Assembly (NCBI RefSeq): GCF_004361855.1
Contig: NZ_SNWQ01000004.1
Location: forward strand, 62,001 to 126,000
Source: Kribbella caucasensis
GTDB taxonomy: Bacteria > Actinomycetota > Actinomycetes > Propionibacteriales > Kribbellaceae
Direction: 5' to 3'
DNA: 64,000 nucleotides
Shown here: positions 52,643 to 61,900 of the stretch, piece by piece
Layout of the letters: each line of letters opens with the position of its first letter
How positions within the stretch are numbered: the first letter of the stretch is position 1
Position numbers and translations under genes: made by a program
The notes under the pieces: generated by a model
Databases searched by the model: none
Told to the model about the DNA's origin: nothing
What the model saw: the letters and a program-made list of their open reading frames with translations, nothing else

Positions 52643-53023
52643 CTAGTCGCGGGCGCGGTTGAGGTAGTTGTAGACGGTGAACCGGGTGACGCCGAGCGCC
52701 TCCGCCACCAGCTCCGCCGACTTTCGGTACTCGAACGCACCCTTGGCCTCGAGCAACAGCACCGCCTGCTGCTTCTCATTACGCGACAACTCGTGCAGCG
52801 GCCCACCGACTTCCTCGGCGACCTCCGCGAGCAGCGCGTTCACACCACCCTCACCACCCGCAGAAGCCTTGCGGGGAAGGCGAACCGCCGCCACGGGTGA
52901 CCCTTCCCACAGCAGCGGTACGTCGTCGGCGCGAGCCTCGTCCGGCGGCACGAGCTCGGCGTTCAACCGCTCCACCAGCGGCGTGATCGCCACGACGAGC
53001 GGATGCCCCTCGAGCTCAGTCAT
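52643..53023 (-). CDS. Small helix-turn-helix protein, DauR/YheO C-terminal type
   Basis: 126 residues. The last 50 (LSRNEKQQAVLLLEAKGAFE through VTRFTVYNYLNRARD) match the helix-turn-helix that ends YheO/DauR regulators. The N-terminal 70 residues are unlike the usual PAS-like domain and may be a short effector region. Probably a local DNA-binding regulator. Its start overlaps the end of the thiamine-binding-like gene by 8 bp, and it precedes uraD in the same direction, so control of urate genes is a fair guess. Confidence 0.75.
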   Translation of the reverse strand: MTELEGHPLVVAITPLVERLNAELVPPDEARADDVPLLWEGSPVAAVRLPRKASAGGEGGVNALLAEVAEEVGGPLHELSRNEKQQAVLLLEAKGAFEYRKSAELVAEALGVTRFTVYNYLNRARD

Positions 53024-53255
53024 CGCCGCGCACCTGCAAGGTCACCCGGCTGGCCCCGTGCGCGAAGGCGGCCTCCAACACCGTCGTCAGCGCCGGCAGC
53101 AACGTCTCCTGCTCGCCACGCACCAGGGTCCCCAACGGACCGAATTCGCACTCCAACCCGGCCTCCTGGGCGACCCGGAGCGCCTCGGTGGCGTGCGCCG
53201 GCGGTTCCCCGTCGACATCGAAGGGCTCCGTGGTGAACTCCGCAACCAGTCGCAT
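53016..53255 (-). CDS. MTH1187/YqgV-family thiamine-binding-like protein
   Basis: A 79-residue ferredoxin-fold protein of the DUF77 (MTH1187) family, some members of which bind thiamine. The order of strands and helices (MRLVAEFTTEPF, LGTLVRGEQETLLPALTTVLEAA, GASRVTLQVRGDD) fits. It is coupled by overlap to the small HTH gene downstream. A ligand-binding helper for that regulator, or a thiamine link to the ThDP enzyme gcl, is speculative. Confidence 0.8.
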   Translation of the reverse strand: MRLVAEFTTEPFDVDGEPPAHATEALRVAQEAGLECEFGPLGTLVRGEQETLLPALTTVLEAAFAHGASRVTLQVRGDD

Positions 53256-53290
53256 ACCCGCGAGGCTAATGCCCTAAGACCGCTGCTGCC

Positions 53291-54547
53291 CTAAGACCGC
53301 AGCGGGCGCTTGGCCAACGTCGCCAAACCGACTTCATCCACACCGATCAACTCGTCGACCTCCGATTGGTCGACAGCACCGCAATCCACTCCGCGCAGCA
53401 CGAAGCCGGCGAGGGCAGCGGCGGTCGCGGGCTCATCGAGATAGCCGGACTCACCCTTGCCGACGTACGCGCGCAGCCGAGCAGCGGCGGACTCCAGACC
53501 CTCCCGATAGAACAGGTACGTCGCCGCGAATCGGGTCGGCAGTTGAGCGGGATGCATGTCCCAACCCTGATAGATCCCGCGGACGAGCGAGCGTCGTACG
53601 AGTCGCTGGTGAAGCCGCCACGCGGCGCGCACGGAATCGCGGTCACCGACCGGCAGAACGTTGGTCGAACCGTCGGAGACGAACACCCCCGTACCCGCCG
53701 CGGCCAGCTGCATCACGTCCTTGGCGTGATCGGCGACCGGGTGCTCCATGCTCTGGTACGCCGCTGCGACCCCGAGCGAGGCCGAGTAGTCGTACGTGCC
53801 GTAATGCAGACCGGTGACCCGTCCAGCGCCCGCCCTGATCATCCGGGCGATCAACGCAGTGCCGTCCGAACCGAGAATCGCCTGAGGCGTCTCGACCTGG
53901 ATCTCGAACTTCAGCGACTCCGCCGGCACCGAGTGCGCGAGCTCGATCGCCGACAGCACGACCACCATCGCCTCGACCTGCTCCACCGACGTCACCTTCG
54001 CGAGGGTGATCACGAATCCGTCCGTCAGCGCCCCAGCGCCGGCCAGCTCACCGACGAAGAGATCAAGCGTCCGTACACCGCGCCGACGACTCGGCGCCTC
54101 GAGCGACTTGATCCGAAGCCCGTGGTACGGCGGGACCGCGCCGGTCTTGATCGTCTCCGCCAGCGAACGGGCTGCATCGATCGCCGCGGCGTCCTCCTGC
54201 TCGTCAGGCCTGGTCCCGTAGCCGTCCTCGAAGTCGATGCGCAGATCCTCGATCGGTTCGCGGTCCAGCTTGGCGCGGACCCGCTGATAGACCTCAACGG
54301 CCTGGCCGGGCGGCAACTCCAGCGCATCGGCCAACTCCGTCGCCGACCCGCCATACCGAGCGAGGACAGCCTTTGCTTCCTCCGCCCAATCGCGAACCGT
54401 GCCCGCGTCGTACCGGTCGGCAGGCACGTAGACGGTGTGAACTGGTTGCCGGACCCCACGGTCGCCCGGGTAATGCGCGGCCAGTGCGGCGTCGGCATCG
54501 GCCAGCCGCCGATCCAGCTCACCAACGAGAGCGTCGAGGTGGCTCAT
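53291..54547 (-). CDS. DUF6986-type aldolase/malate-synthase-like protein
   Basis: A 418-residue TIM-barrel protein of the HpcH/HpaI-citrate lyase superfamily. Acidic metal-site segments are LRIDFEDGYGTRPDE near residue 103 and LKFEIQVETPQAILG near 215, with GLHYGTYDYSASLGV near 244 and YQGWDMHPAQLPTR near 338. Close relatives sit beside purine/allantoin genes in other actinomycetes, where malate synthase-like use of glyoxylate has been proposed. ATG 54547 has GGAGGTGA upstream. Divergent from iclR. The exact reaction is not certain. Confidence 0.8.
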   Translation of the reverse strand: MSHLDALVGELDRRLADADAALAAHYPGDRGVRQPVHTVYVPADRYDAGTVRDWAEEAKAVLARYGGSATELADALELPPGQAVEVYQRVRAKLDREPIEDLRIDFEDGYGTRPDEQEDAAAIDAARSLAETIKTGAVPPYHGLRIKSLEAPSRRRGVRTLDLFVGELAGAGALTDGFVITLAKVTSVEQVEAMVVVLSAIELAHSVPAESLKFEIQVETPQAILGSDGTALIARMIRAGAGRVTGLHYGTYDYSASLGVAAAYQSMEHPVADHAKDVMQLAAAGTGVFVSDGSTNVLPVGDRDSVRAAWRLHQRLVRRSLVRGIYQGWDMHPAQLPTRFAATYLFYREGLESAAARLRAYVGKGESGYLDEPATAAALAGFVLRGVDCGAVDQSEVDELIGVDEVGLATLAKRPLRS

Positions 54548-54568
54548 GACCGGATCACCTCCCATAGA

Positions 54569-54658
54569 TTTCGTATTGCGGATAGTATTGTCTACCATGC
54601 GGAAGCGACAACGTCCGAGGTCTTCCGGGATCTGGCGCTAAACTTCCGTCATCCGGAA
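54569..54658. promoter_or_regulatory. Two IclR-type sites between the DUF6986 gene and iclR
   Basis: TTTCGTATTGCGGAT (54569-54583) lies near the DUF6986 start, and the perfect palindrome TTCCGTCATCCGGAA (54644-54658) lies 22 bp before the iclR GTG. Similar sites occur before hyi and, more weakly, before uraD. This suggests autoregulation and control of the island. Confidence 0.65.
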
Positions 54659-54680
54659 ACTTGAGCAGAGTGGGGCCACC

Positions 54681-55445
54681 GTGGCGGAAGAGAACGGCAG
54701 CAAGGGCCGCTCCGGCAGCGTGCAGTCGATCGAGCGGGCCTTCGTCCTGCTCGAGACGATGGCGGACGCGGGCGGAATGATGGGCCTGTCCCAGCTGGCC
54801 GCCGCTTCGGGTCTGCCGCTGCCGACGATCCATCGGCTCGTCCGCACGCTCGTAGACCTCGGCTACCTGCGCCAAGAACCGTCCCGGCAGTACGTCCTCG
54901 GCCCCAAGCTGATCCGGCTCGGCGAGAGCTCGTCCGACATGCTGAGCGTCTGGGCCCGCCCGCATCTGGCCAAGCTGGTCGACGAGTTCGGCGAATCGGC
55001 CAACATGGCGATGCTCGACGGCGATCAGATCGTGTACCTCGCACAGGTGCAGTCCCGGCACTCGATGCGGATGTTCACCGAGGTGGGACGCCGAGTGCTC
55101 CCCCATTGCACCGCCGTGGGCAAGGCGATCCTTGCGCAGCTGCGCGAGGCCGAGGTACGTGAACTGCTCCACCGCACGGGCATGGCCAAGCACACCGAGA
55201 ACACCATCACCGACCCGGATGTGTTCATGACCCAGTTGCACAAGGCCCAGGAGCAGGGTTACGCCACCGACGAGGGCGAGCAGGAGCTCGGCGTCCGCTG
55301 CGTCGCGGTCGCCGTGCCCGACGCGCCATCACGACTGGCGATGTCGATCTCAGGCCCGGCCGGCCGGATGTCCGAGGAGCTCGTCGAGCGTGCGATCCCG
55401 CTGCTCACCCAGGCCGGCAAGGCCTTCTCCGAAGACCTGCGCTGA
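54681..55445 (+). CDS. IclR-family regulator, probable purine/allantoin repressor
   Basis: A 254-residue regulator with an N-terminal winged helix (MGLSQLAAASGLPLPTIHRLVRTL) and a C-terminal IclR effector domain (GRRVLPHCTAVGKAIL; QELGVRCVAVAVPD). IclR regulators of this kind (AllR group) sense glyoxylate or allantoate-type ligands. GTG at 54681. Its position at the end of the island and the matching palindromes at four promoters support a role as island repressor. The ligand is inferred. Confidence 0.9.
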   Translation: MAEENGSKGRSGSVQSIERAFVLLETMADAGGMMGLSQLAAASGLPLPTIHRLVRTLVDLGYLRQEPSRQYVLGPKLIRLGESSSDMLSVWARPHLAKLVDEFGESANMAMLDGDQIVYLAQVQSRHSMRMFTEVGRRVLPHCTAVGKAILAQLREAEVRELLHRTGMAKHTENTITDPDVFMTQLHKAQEQGYATDEGEQELGVRCVAVAVPDAPSRLAMSISGPAGRMSEELVERAIPLLTQAGKAFSEDLR

Positions 55446-55459
55446 TTGCGCGGTACCGG

Positions 55460-56179
55460 TCAGGCGGTTTTCCAGTAGCCGAGCGCCTTGACCCGATCCT
55501 TGGGGATCTTGAGCTCCTTGAGCACGTACGACGTGAGCGTGCGGGTGGTGCTGGTGTCGCAGGCGATCCAGATGAACGTGCCGGACGGGTCCTCGACCAG
55601 GCCCGGGAGGTTCGCCTTGACGTCGGCGACCAGCTGATCATCCTCGCGCGGAACCGTCCGCAGGTCGTGTCGATCAGGGTCCAGGCGAAGTGGGAGTTCG
55701 TGGTCGGAGTCATGGCTGGTCTCGAACCAGATGGTCGCGGGCAGCTTCGGCTCGACCTCGAGGAGCGAGTTGATGGCCGGCAGCGACGCCGGATCGCCGA
55801 TCACCAGCATCCGCTCCGGCAGCGGATCCGGTACGTCGAAACCCGTGCCCTGGACGGTCGCCTCGATCGTCTGGCCAGGCTCGGCCTTGCGCGACCAGTC
55901 GGACGCGCATCCGTCGTGCAGCGCGAACTCCAGGCTGAAGGTGCCCGCCTCGACATCCGGATCGACCAGCGTGTACGCGCGCTGATGCGGCTTGCCCGCA
56001 TTGTCGAACCACAGCCGCACCCACATCGTCGGATGCGTGCCGATCGCGGCCAGCATGCCACTGTCGGTGAAGTGCACACGGCGATAACGCTCGGTGACCT
56101 GTTCGGCACCGGTCACGGTGAACGTGAAGTCCTTACCCCGGAACAGCTTGAGGACCACACCCTCCCAGCCATGCCCCAC
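55460..56179 (-). CDS. Siderophore-interacting flavoprotein (SIP)
   Basis: A 239-residue FAD-binding reductase of the ViuB/SIP family that frees iron from imported ferric siderophores. The FAD motif is RAYTLVDPDVE near residue 68, the NAD(P)-side segment is RMLVIGDPASLPAINSLL near 123, and the end LKELKIPKDRVKALGYWK is typical. GAGGAGG precedes the GTG at 56179; the long open frame upstream is an antisense artefact of the next gene. It shares an iron-box promoter with the divergent Ntn-hydrolase gene. Confidence 0.93.
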   Translation of the reverse strand: MGHGWEGVVLKLFRGKDFTFTVTGAEQVTERYRRVHFTDSGMLAAIGTHPTMWVRLWFDNAGKPHQRAYTLVDPDVEAGTFSLEFALHDGCASDWSRKAEPGQTIEATVQGTGFDVPDPLPERMLVIGDPASLPAINSLLEVEPKLPATIWFETSHDSDHELPLRLDPDRHDLRTVPREDDQLVADVKANLPGLVEDPSGTFIWIACDTSTTRTLTSYVLKELKIPKDRVKALGYWKTA

Positions 56180-56243
56180 GACCGCCTCCTCTGCCGAAAC
56201 CCCGCAAAATAGCCGTTGCGGCTTCGAATTGCTGACTTGTAAG

Positions 56244-56262
56244 TTAGCGCAGCCTAACCTAA
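56244..56262. promoter_or_regulatory. IdeR/DmdR-type iron box
   Basis: Read on the minus strand the site is TTAGGTTAGGCTGCGCTAA, matching 16 of 19 positions of the actinobacterial iron box (TTAGGTTAGGCTCACCTAA). It lies between the divergent SIP and Ntn-hydrolase genes, 20 bp before the latter, so both are probably repressed by iron. Confidence 0.88.
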
Positions 56263-56281
56263 GCGAAGCGAGGATATCGAG

Positions 56282-58903
56282 TTGAACGCCAAGGTCCACC
56301 GCGACGACTGGGGTGTCCCGCACCTGCGAGCCGGCGACCCACTCGCCCTCGCCTACCTCCAAGGCGTCAACGCCGCCGCGGACCGCGGCTGGCAGATCGA
56401 ACTGGAGCGCCGCCGATTCCTCGGTACGAGCGCGGCCTTCCTCGGCCAGGAGGCAGTCGGCTGGGACACGTTCGCCCGCCAGGCCCGCATCGACGACACC
56501 GCGCAACGGTGCTACCAGAACCTCGACGACGACACTCGTGAGTGGATCTCGGCGTACGTGGACGGCGTCAACCACGCGCTGCCCAGCGCCGCAGTACGGG
56601 CTCCTGAGTTCGCCTCGACCGGGCTCGAGCCCACCGAGTGGGAACCGTGGGCGCCGCTCGGGATCTGGATGGCCGTGCACATCCTGTTCGCCGGCTTCCC
56701 GACGCTGCTCTGGCGCGAGCAGGTCGTCCGCAACCTCGGCGAGGGCGCCGTCACCCTGTTCAACTCCGAAGGCCCAACGACCGCGGGCAGCAACGGCTGG
56801 CTGATCCCCGGTGACCTCACCGCCACCGGCCTGCCGATCATCGCCGGCGACCCGCACCGCTACATCGAGAGCCCGAACGTCTACCAGCAGATCCGCCTCT
56901 CCTGCCCCGAGTACGACGCCGTCGGGCTGGCCGTCCCGGGCATCCCCGGCATCGCCCACTTCGGCCACAACGGCGAGGTCGCGTGGGGCATCACCAACGC
57001 GATGGCCTCCTACCAGGACCTGTACTACGAACAATTGCGCCGCAGTGATTCGCAGGTCGAGGCGCTCGGCCCATCCGGCTGGCAGACCGCCTCGGTCCAC
57101 ACCGAGACGATCGAGGTCGCCGGCTCGGATCCCGTGCCGATCGAGGTGATCGAGACCGAGCGCGGACCGATCATCGTCGGCGGTCCGGACGAGGATCGGG
57201 CGATCAGCCTGTGTTACCCGCCCCGGGTGACCGGCCGCCTCGGCTTCGAGACGATCCCCAAGTTGCTCACGGCAACCACTGTGGCCGACGTCGATCGGGC
57301 CTGGGACACCTGGGTGGAACCGGTCAACGTGGTGATGGCCGCCGACACGTCCGGAGGGCTGCTGCACCGAACCGCGGGACTCGTTCCCGAGCGGGATCCG
57401 GGCAACCTGCTGCGCGTCGTACCGGCCTGGGAGGCGGAGCACGAGTGGCGGGGATGGCACGAGTTGCCTCGGGCAACTGTCGACGGGGTCGCGGTGATGG
57501 CCAACAGTCGCGAGATCGCAGAGCCGCTCGGCGAGGAGTTCGCGGCGCCACACCGTTACCTGCGGATCAAGGAACTGCTGACCTCGCGTTCAGGGTGGGC
57601 GGTCGAGGAGATGCCGGCGATCCACACCGATACCTACCTGGGGTCGGCGGACCTGCTGCTGGATCTCCTTGCGGGCTTGCCTCATCTCACACCCGCGGCT
57701 GCTGAGCTGCGGGCGCAGCTGCAGGTATGGGATCGCCGGATGGATGCCTCCAGCAACATCGCCTCCAGCTTCGCGGCGGTTCGGAAGGCGCTGATCCGGC
57801 GGATCGCGGAGCACCCGACGCTGGCGCCGCTGGACCAGGAATCCGGCTGCCCTGAACTGTTCCAGCCGTGGATGGACACGCTGACGCACGTCGCCTTCGC
57901 ACTGGAGAACCTGCTCACCACCGACCTGCTTCCGTCGATCGACTTCGGCAGCCTCGCTCGCGAAGCGCTCGAGGAGGTTGCTGGCCGCCGACCACGTGGG
58001 CCTTGGGGCGACACTCATCAGTTGTCGCCGCTGCACGCGCTGCGCGGACCACTGTTCGCCCCCGACGAGGAGCCGATCGATCTCGCCCTGTCCGGCGACC
58101 ACCACTGCGTGATGTCGACGTCGCCGCTGCCCGGTCTCACCGATGTGTGCATCCGCGCGTCGGCCGCACGGTTCGCGTGGGACCTGGCGAAGCGCGAGAA
58201 CAGTTCGTGGATCGTGCCGCTCGGCGCGTCCGGCGTACTGGGCGATCCGCACCACCACGACCAATTGCCGCTGTGGCTGCGCGGCGAGCTCGCGCCGATC
58301 GTGACCGACTGGGACAAGCTCACCCCCAAGGAGGACACCTTCGACCAGGACATCGCCGGCCTCGGCCGCGTCCGGATCGTCCCCGCTCAACCGGCTGATG
58401 ACATCGACCTGATCTACGACTGGGTGACCGCCGAGCGGGCCCGCTTCTGGGGCATGGGCGACAAGTCCCGCGCCGAGGTGCTCGCGATCTACGAGTTCCT
58501 CGACTCGCTGCCGACCCACCACGTCTACCTGGTCCATGTGGACGACGTACCGGTCGCCCTCTTCCAGACCTACGACCCCGGCGCCGATCCGGTCGGCGAG
58601 GCGTACGACGTCCAGCCCGGCGACATCGGCGTCCACCTCCTGATTGCCCCTGGCGACCCGCGACCCGGTTTCACTGGCCAGCTCTTCGTTGCTCTCGGCA
58701 CCTTCCTGATCGGCCAGAAGGGGCATCCCCGGGTGGTCGTAGAACCCGATGCCCGCAACACCAAGGCCGTCACCCGCTTCCAGCGCGGCGGCTTCACGAT
58801 GGGCACCGAGGTCACTATCACCCAACACGACGGCACCACCAAACCCGCCCAACTCGGCTTCCTCACCCGCGAGACGTTCAAGTCTGCTTCGTCAGGACGG
58901 TGA
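56282..58903 (+). CDS. Penicillin-acylase-type Ntn hydrolase fused to a siderophore-type GNAT acyltransferase
   Basis: 873 residues in two parts. Residues 1-690 are a penicillin acylase/PvdQ-like Ntn hydrolase; self-cleavage is expected before Ser170 in AGSNGWLIPG, the new N-terminal nucleophile. Residues about 700-873 are an IucB/AlcB-type (Acetyltransf_8) acyltransferase with GDIGVHLLIAP and VVVEPDARNTKAVTRFQRGGF, as used on hydroxylamines in siderophore synthesis. No signal peptide is seen, so it is cytoplasmic. It starts at TTG 56282 after GAGG. The iron box and divergent SIP gene point to siderophore making or recycling. Confidence 0.85.
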   Translation: MNAKVHRDDWGVPHLRAGDPLALAYLQGVNAAADRGWQIELERRRFLGTSAAFLGQEAVGWDTFARQARIDDTAQRCYQNLDDDTREWISAYVDGVNHALPSAAVRAPEFASTGLEPTEWEPWAPLGIWMAVHILFAGFPTLLWREQVVRNLGEGAVTLFNSEGPTTAGSNGWLIPGDLTATGLPIIAGDPHRYIESPNVYQQIRLSCPEYDAVGLAVPGIPGIAHFGHNGEVAWGITNAMASYQDLYYEQLRRSDSQVEALGPSGWQTASVHTETIEVAGSDPVPIEVIETERGPIIVGGPDEDRAISLCYPPRVTGRLGFETIPKLLTATTVADVDRAWDTWVEPVNVVMAADTSGGLLHRTAGLVPERDPGNLLRVVPAWEAEHEWRGWHELPRATVDGVAVMANSREIAEPLGEEFAAPHRYLRIKELLTSRSGWAVEEMPAIHTDTYLGSADLLLDLLAGLPHLTPAAAELRAQLQVWDRRMDASSNIASSFAAVRKALIRRIAEHPTLAPLDQESGCPELFQPWMDTLTHVAFALENLLTTDLLPSIDFGSLAREALEEVAGRRPRGPWGDTHQLSPLHALRGPLFAPDEEPIDLALSGDHHCVMSTSPLPGLTDVCIRASAARFAWDLAKRENSSWIVPLGASGVLGDPHHHDQLPLWLRGELAPIVTDWDKLTPKEDTFDQDIAGLGRVRIVPAQPADDIDLIYDWVTAERARFWGMGDKSRAEVLAIYEFLDSLPTHHVYLVHVDDVPVALFQTYDPGADPVGEAYDVQPGDIGVHLLIAPGDPRPGFTGQLFVALGTFLIGQKGHPRVVVEPDARNTKAVTRFQRGGFTMGTEVTITQHDGTTKPAQLGFLTRETFKSASSGR

Positions 58904-61900
58904 TGAGGTCGTAGGTTCCGTCCGGGCGCCGGCAGAGCCGTACGCCGAGCTTGAAGCGCCCGGAACCGTCGTTCAGCGGGAACTCGCCGATGATGTCGAA
59001 GACCCCCTTGGCGTCGGGTGTGGTGGTCGGTGGCATGGTCAGCAACTGCTGGATATGCCCGTACCAGATGGCGGCATTCCCGTGCGGGTCGATAATCCGG
59101 AGCGCGTGTTGACCGATCCCGAAGAAGTGCTTGTTCATGTGGTATCGGCGAAGACCCCACTTCGGGTGCGGTGGCTCGCTCGGGATGTAGCTGACCTCGC
59201 GCGGCATGACCGAGGTGCGCACGATTGCGAAGCCGGCTGGCCCGGCCCTCGTCTCCAGCCGGGTGAGGTCTTGCTGGACGTCTTCGGGCAGCAAGGTCCG
59301 CCGCTGCTCTGCTCCCTCCTGGCCCTGCGCCAAACCCAGGTGCTCGAGCAGAGCCTCCATCTGCTGCTGCATCAAAGCTCGCCGCTCGGCCCGGTAGTTC
59401 GCCGTACGGGGCCCGCTGAGCAGGACGCGCAGCTCGGCGACGCGACCCTGATCGTGCGGGGACAGCACCCGGTCGCTCGGATCGGCGCCGGGCGTTAGGA
59501 CATCCGCCTTCGGCACGGCGCCGGTCAGCAGCCGGCCAATCTCCGCCAGCTCGTGCGCGACCGTCCGGGTGACGTCGTCGAACTTGATCCGCTCGTTGAC
59601 CGTGACCGTGACGACCTCGTCGCCGATGACGAACTCGGCCGGATGCCCATCCGCCACGGGGCCGATCCGGAACTCGATCGGGAAGGTCTGGCCGTCCGGT
59701 GTAGTCAGCAGCACGGTCGCCCCGTCCTCGTCCAGTGCGATCTCACCAACCTCGGCGGCCTGCCGCACCAGCGGATTGAGCACCTCCCGTAGCACGACTC
59801 GCAGCAGCCGGGCGTGGTCCTGAACAGGGCCGTCGGCAACGAACTCTTCGAGCCGGGCCGCATTGCCGGTCAGCTGGTTTGACTCGAGCCGCTGGCTGAC
59901 ATGCTTGCGGACCAGTGCCGCGTCGAGGTTGGTGTCGCCAGGGACACCGGCACGGCGTTGGAGGGCCTTGAAGGCGTTGACCGTGCGGGCGAGTTCGTTC
60001 AGGGCCAGCACGACGCCTTGTTTGCGGCCGCCTGCTTCGGCGATTGCGAGCATGCGGTCGAGCGTGTCCAGTGCGACGCGGATGCGGGAGAGTGCGATGA
60101 CCCGCTTCATCCGGAGCGGAGTCGATCCGGGTTCGGCCTGCAGCCGGCGCCAGGCCTCGTCGACGGCGGCTCTGGTACGAGCGATCGGGTCACCGGTCAC
60201 GCGAGTTCCGTTGGCCGGATCCACCGATGCGAGATCCGGTAGGCCATCGTGGGCTTTCAGTACGGCGACGAGGTCGGCGCGAGCCTTGCGGAGTTCGGCC
60301 CGCGCGCCGGCAGCGCCGCGTCGTACGGCCTCGGTGAGGTCGTCGAGGTGGTCGGCCTGCTGCTCGATCCGATCGAGGGCGAGATGCTGGTCCTGGCGGT
60401 CCTGGAAACCCTGGCGCGGGTTCTCTCCCGGGGCCGCCACGATCCCCAGGCGGGCGGCACGTACCGCGGCGCGGACGTAGTTGGTGAACTCCGCGCCGGC
60501 CGGACGGATGCGGAAGAACACGTCGATGCTGCGGGCAACGTTCGCCGGGGTGAATCGGCGCGGTTCCGGCCGTAGTGCGTCAGACTTGGCCTGTGCCGCC
60601 TGCTGGGTCTGTTCGGTCAGGAAGAGCAGCACACCAAGCTTGTCCGCCAGTTGCTTCTGGTCTGTGGCGAGTTCGTTGTTGGCGTCCGCCGCGTGAACGT
60701 CGTGCTGGGCATCCTGCCGGTTCGCCGCCCACCGCGCGATCGGCGTCGCGATCAACTGGGCCAGCGCCGTGAACACAGTCGCCTGGTAGATCGCCGGATC
60801 GAGCCCGAGGACGTGGTCGACGGTGTTGACCACACTCAACGTGAGCAGCGGCGGTGCCGCGTTCAGAATGTGCGCCCAGAACGGCATCCGCGCCGACGGG
60901 TGGTTGCTGCCGGCCACGAGCTCGGGTTGGTCCGGCGCCGTCGGCAGCGGCGTACCGGGGTTGATCGCGGTCGGGGCGTTGCCGCGGAGCCGGTCGAGGA
61001 TCCGTGGTAGGAGCTTGGCCGTCGCCGGGTCTTGGCGGGACTCGGCCAGCTGTTCGGCCAGGCCGACGAGTTGGACGGCCTTCTCGAGGTCGGCGCGCAT
61101 CGCCTGGAAGAGCGCCCTGCTCTCGCCGCTCTCCATCGCATCGACACTGAAGGTGACCAGGTCGTGGATCGCCTCGTCGTTCTTCGCCTCCAGGAACGTG
61201 TTGACACCGGCTGCCGCCAGTGCGCCGAGCAGGTTGTTGGCGGCGCCGAACAGCAGCAGCTCGCCGTACGTGCTGATCGCCTTCGCCACGTCGGTCGGGT
61301 CCAGCTCGTTCGGATCGGACTTGCCGGGCACGAACCGTCGGCCGAGGCCGGGGATCTGCTCGGCCAGTTCCGCCGGCGCCAGCGTCCGGTAGCCGAGGGA
61401 GTCCAGGGACCCGTCGGCACGGGCACCGGCCATTGCGATCGCCTCGGTCGCGCCGGCCAGCCGACGGTCGAGCTGCTCGAGGAAGTCGGTCAGCTGGTTC
61501 TGGTACCGGGCCGGATCGGTCGCGGCCCGCGTCATCAGCTCCTCGAACCGCAGCATCTTCGCCTTGAGCCGGCGGCCGTCGGCGTACCGGTCGATCATCG
61601 GCCGCAGGACGGCGGAGGCACCGAAGAAGATCGCCGGGGCGATCATCGCCGCGGGCGTCGGCGCCAGCGCGAAGGCGACCGCGGCACCAGCGATCGCCGG
61701 CCCGAGATGCCGGATCCGGTACCTCGGTTCGGCCGGCGCCATCGTGTCCGGGTCGACGTTCTCGGGCGGCTTGCCGACCAGCCCGAACGGGTCCGCCTCG
61801 AGCCGGCCGTACAGCCCCGGGTATCGCTTGGCCACCTCGCCCAGCCGCACGCCGAAGCGGTCCAGCTTGAGCCTGAGCTTGTGCCCGTCCAGCCAGCGTT

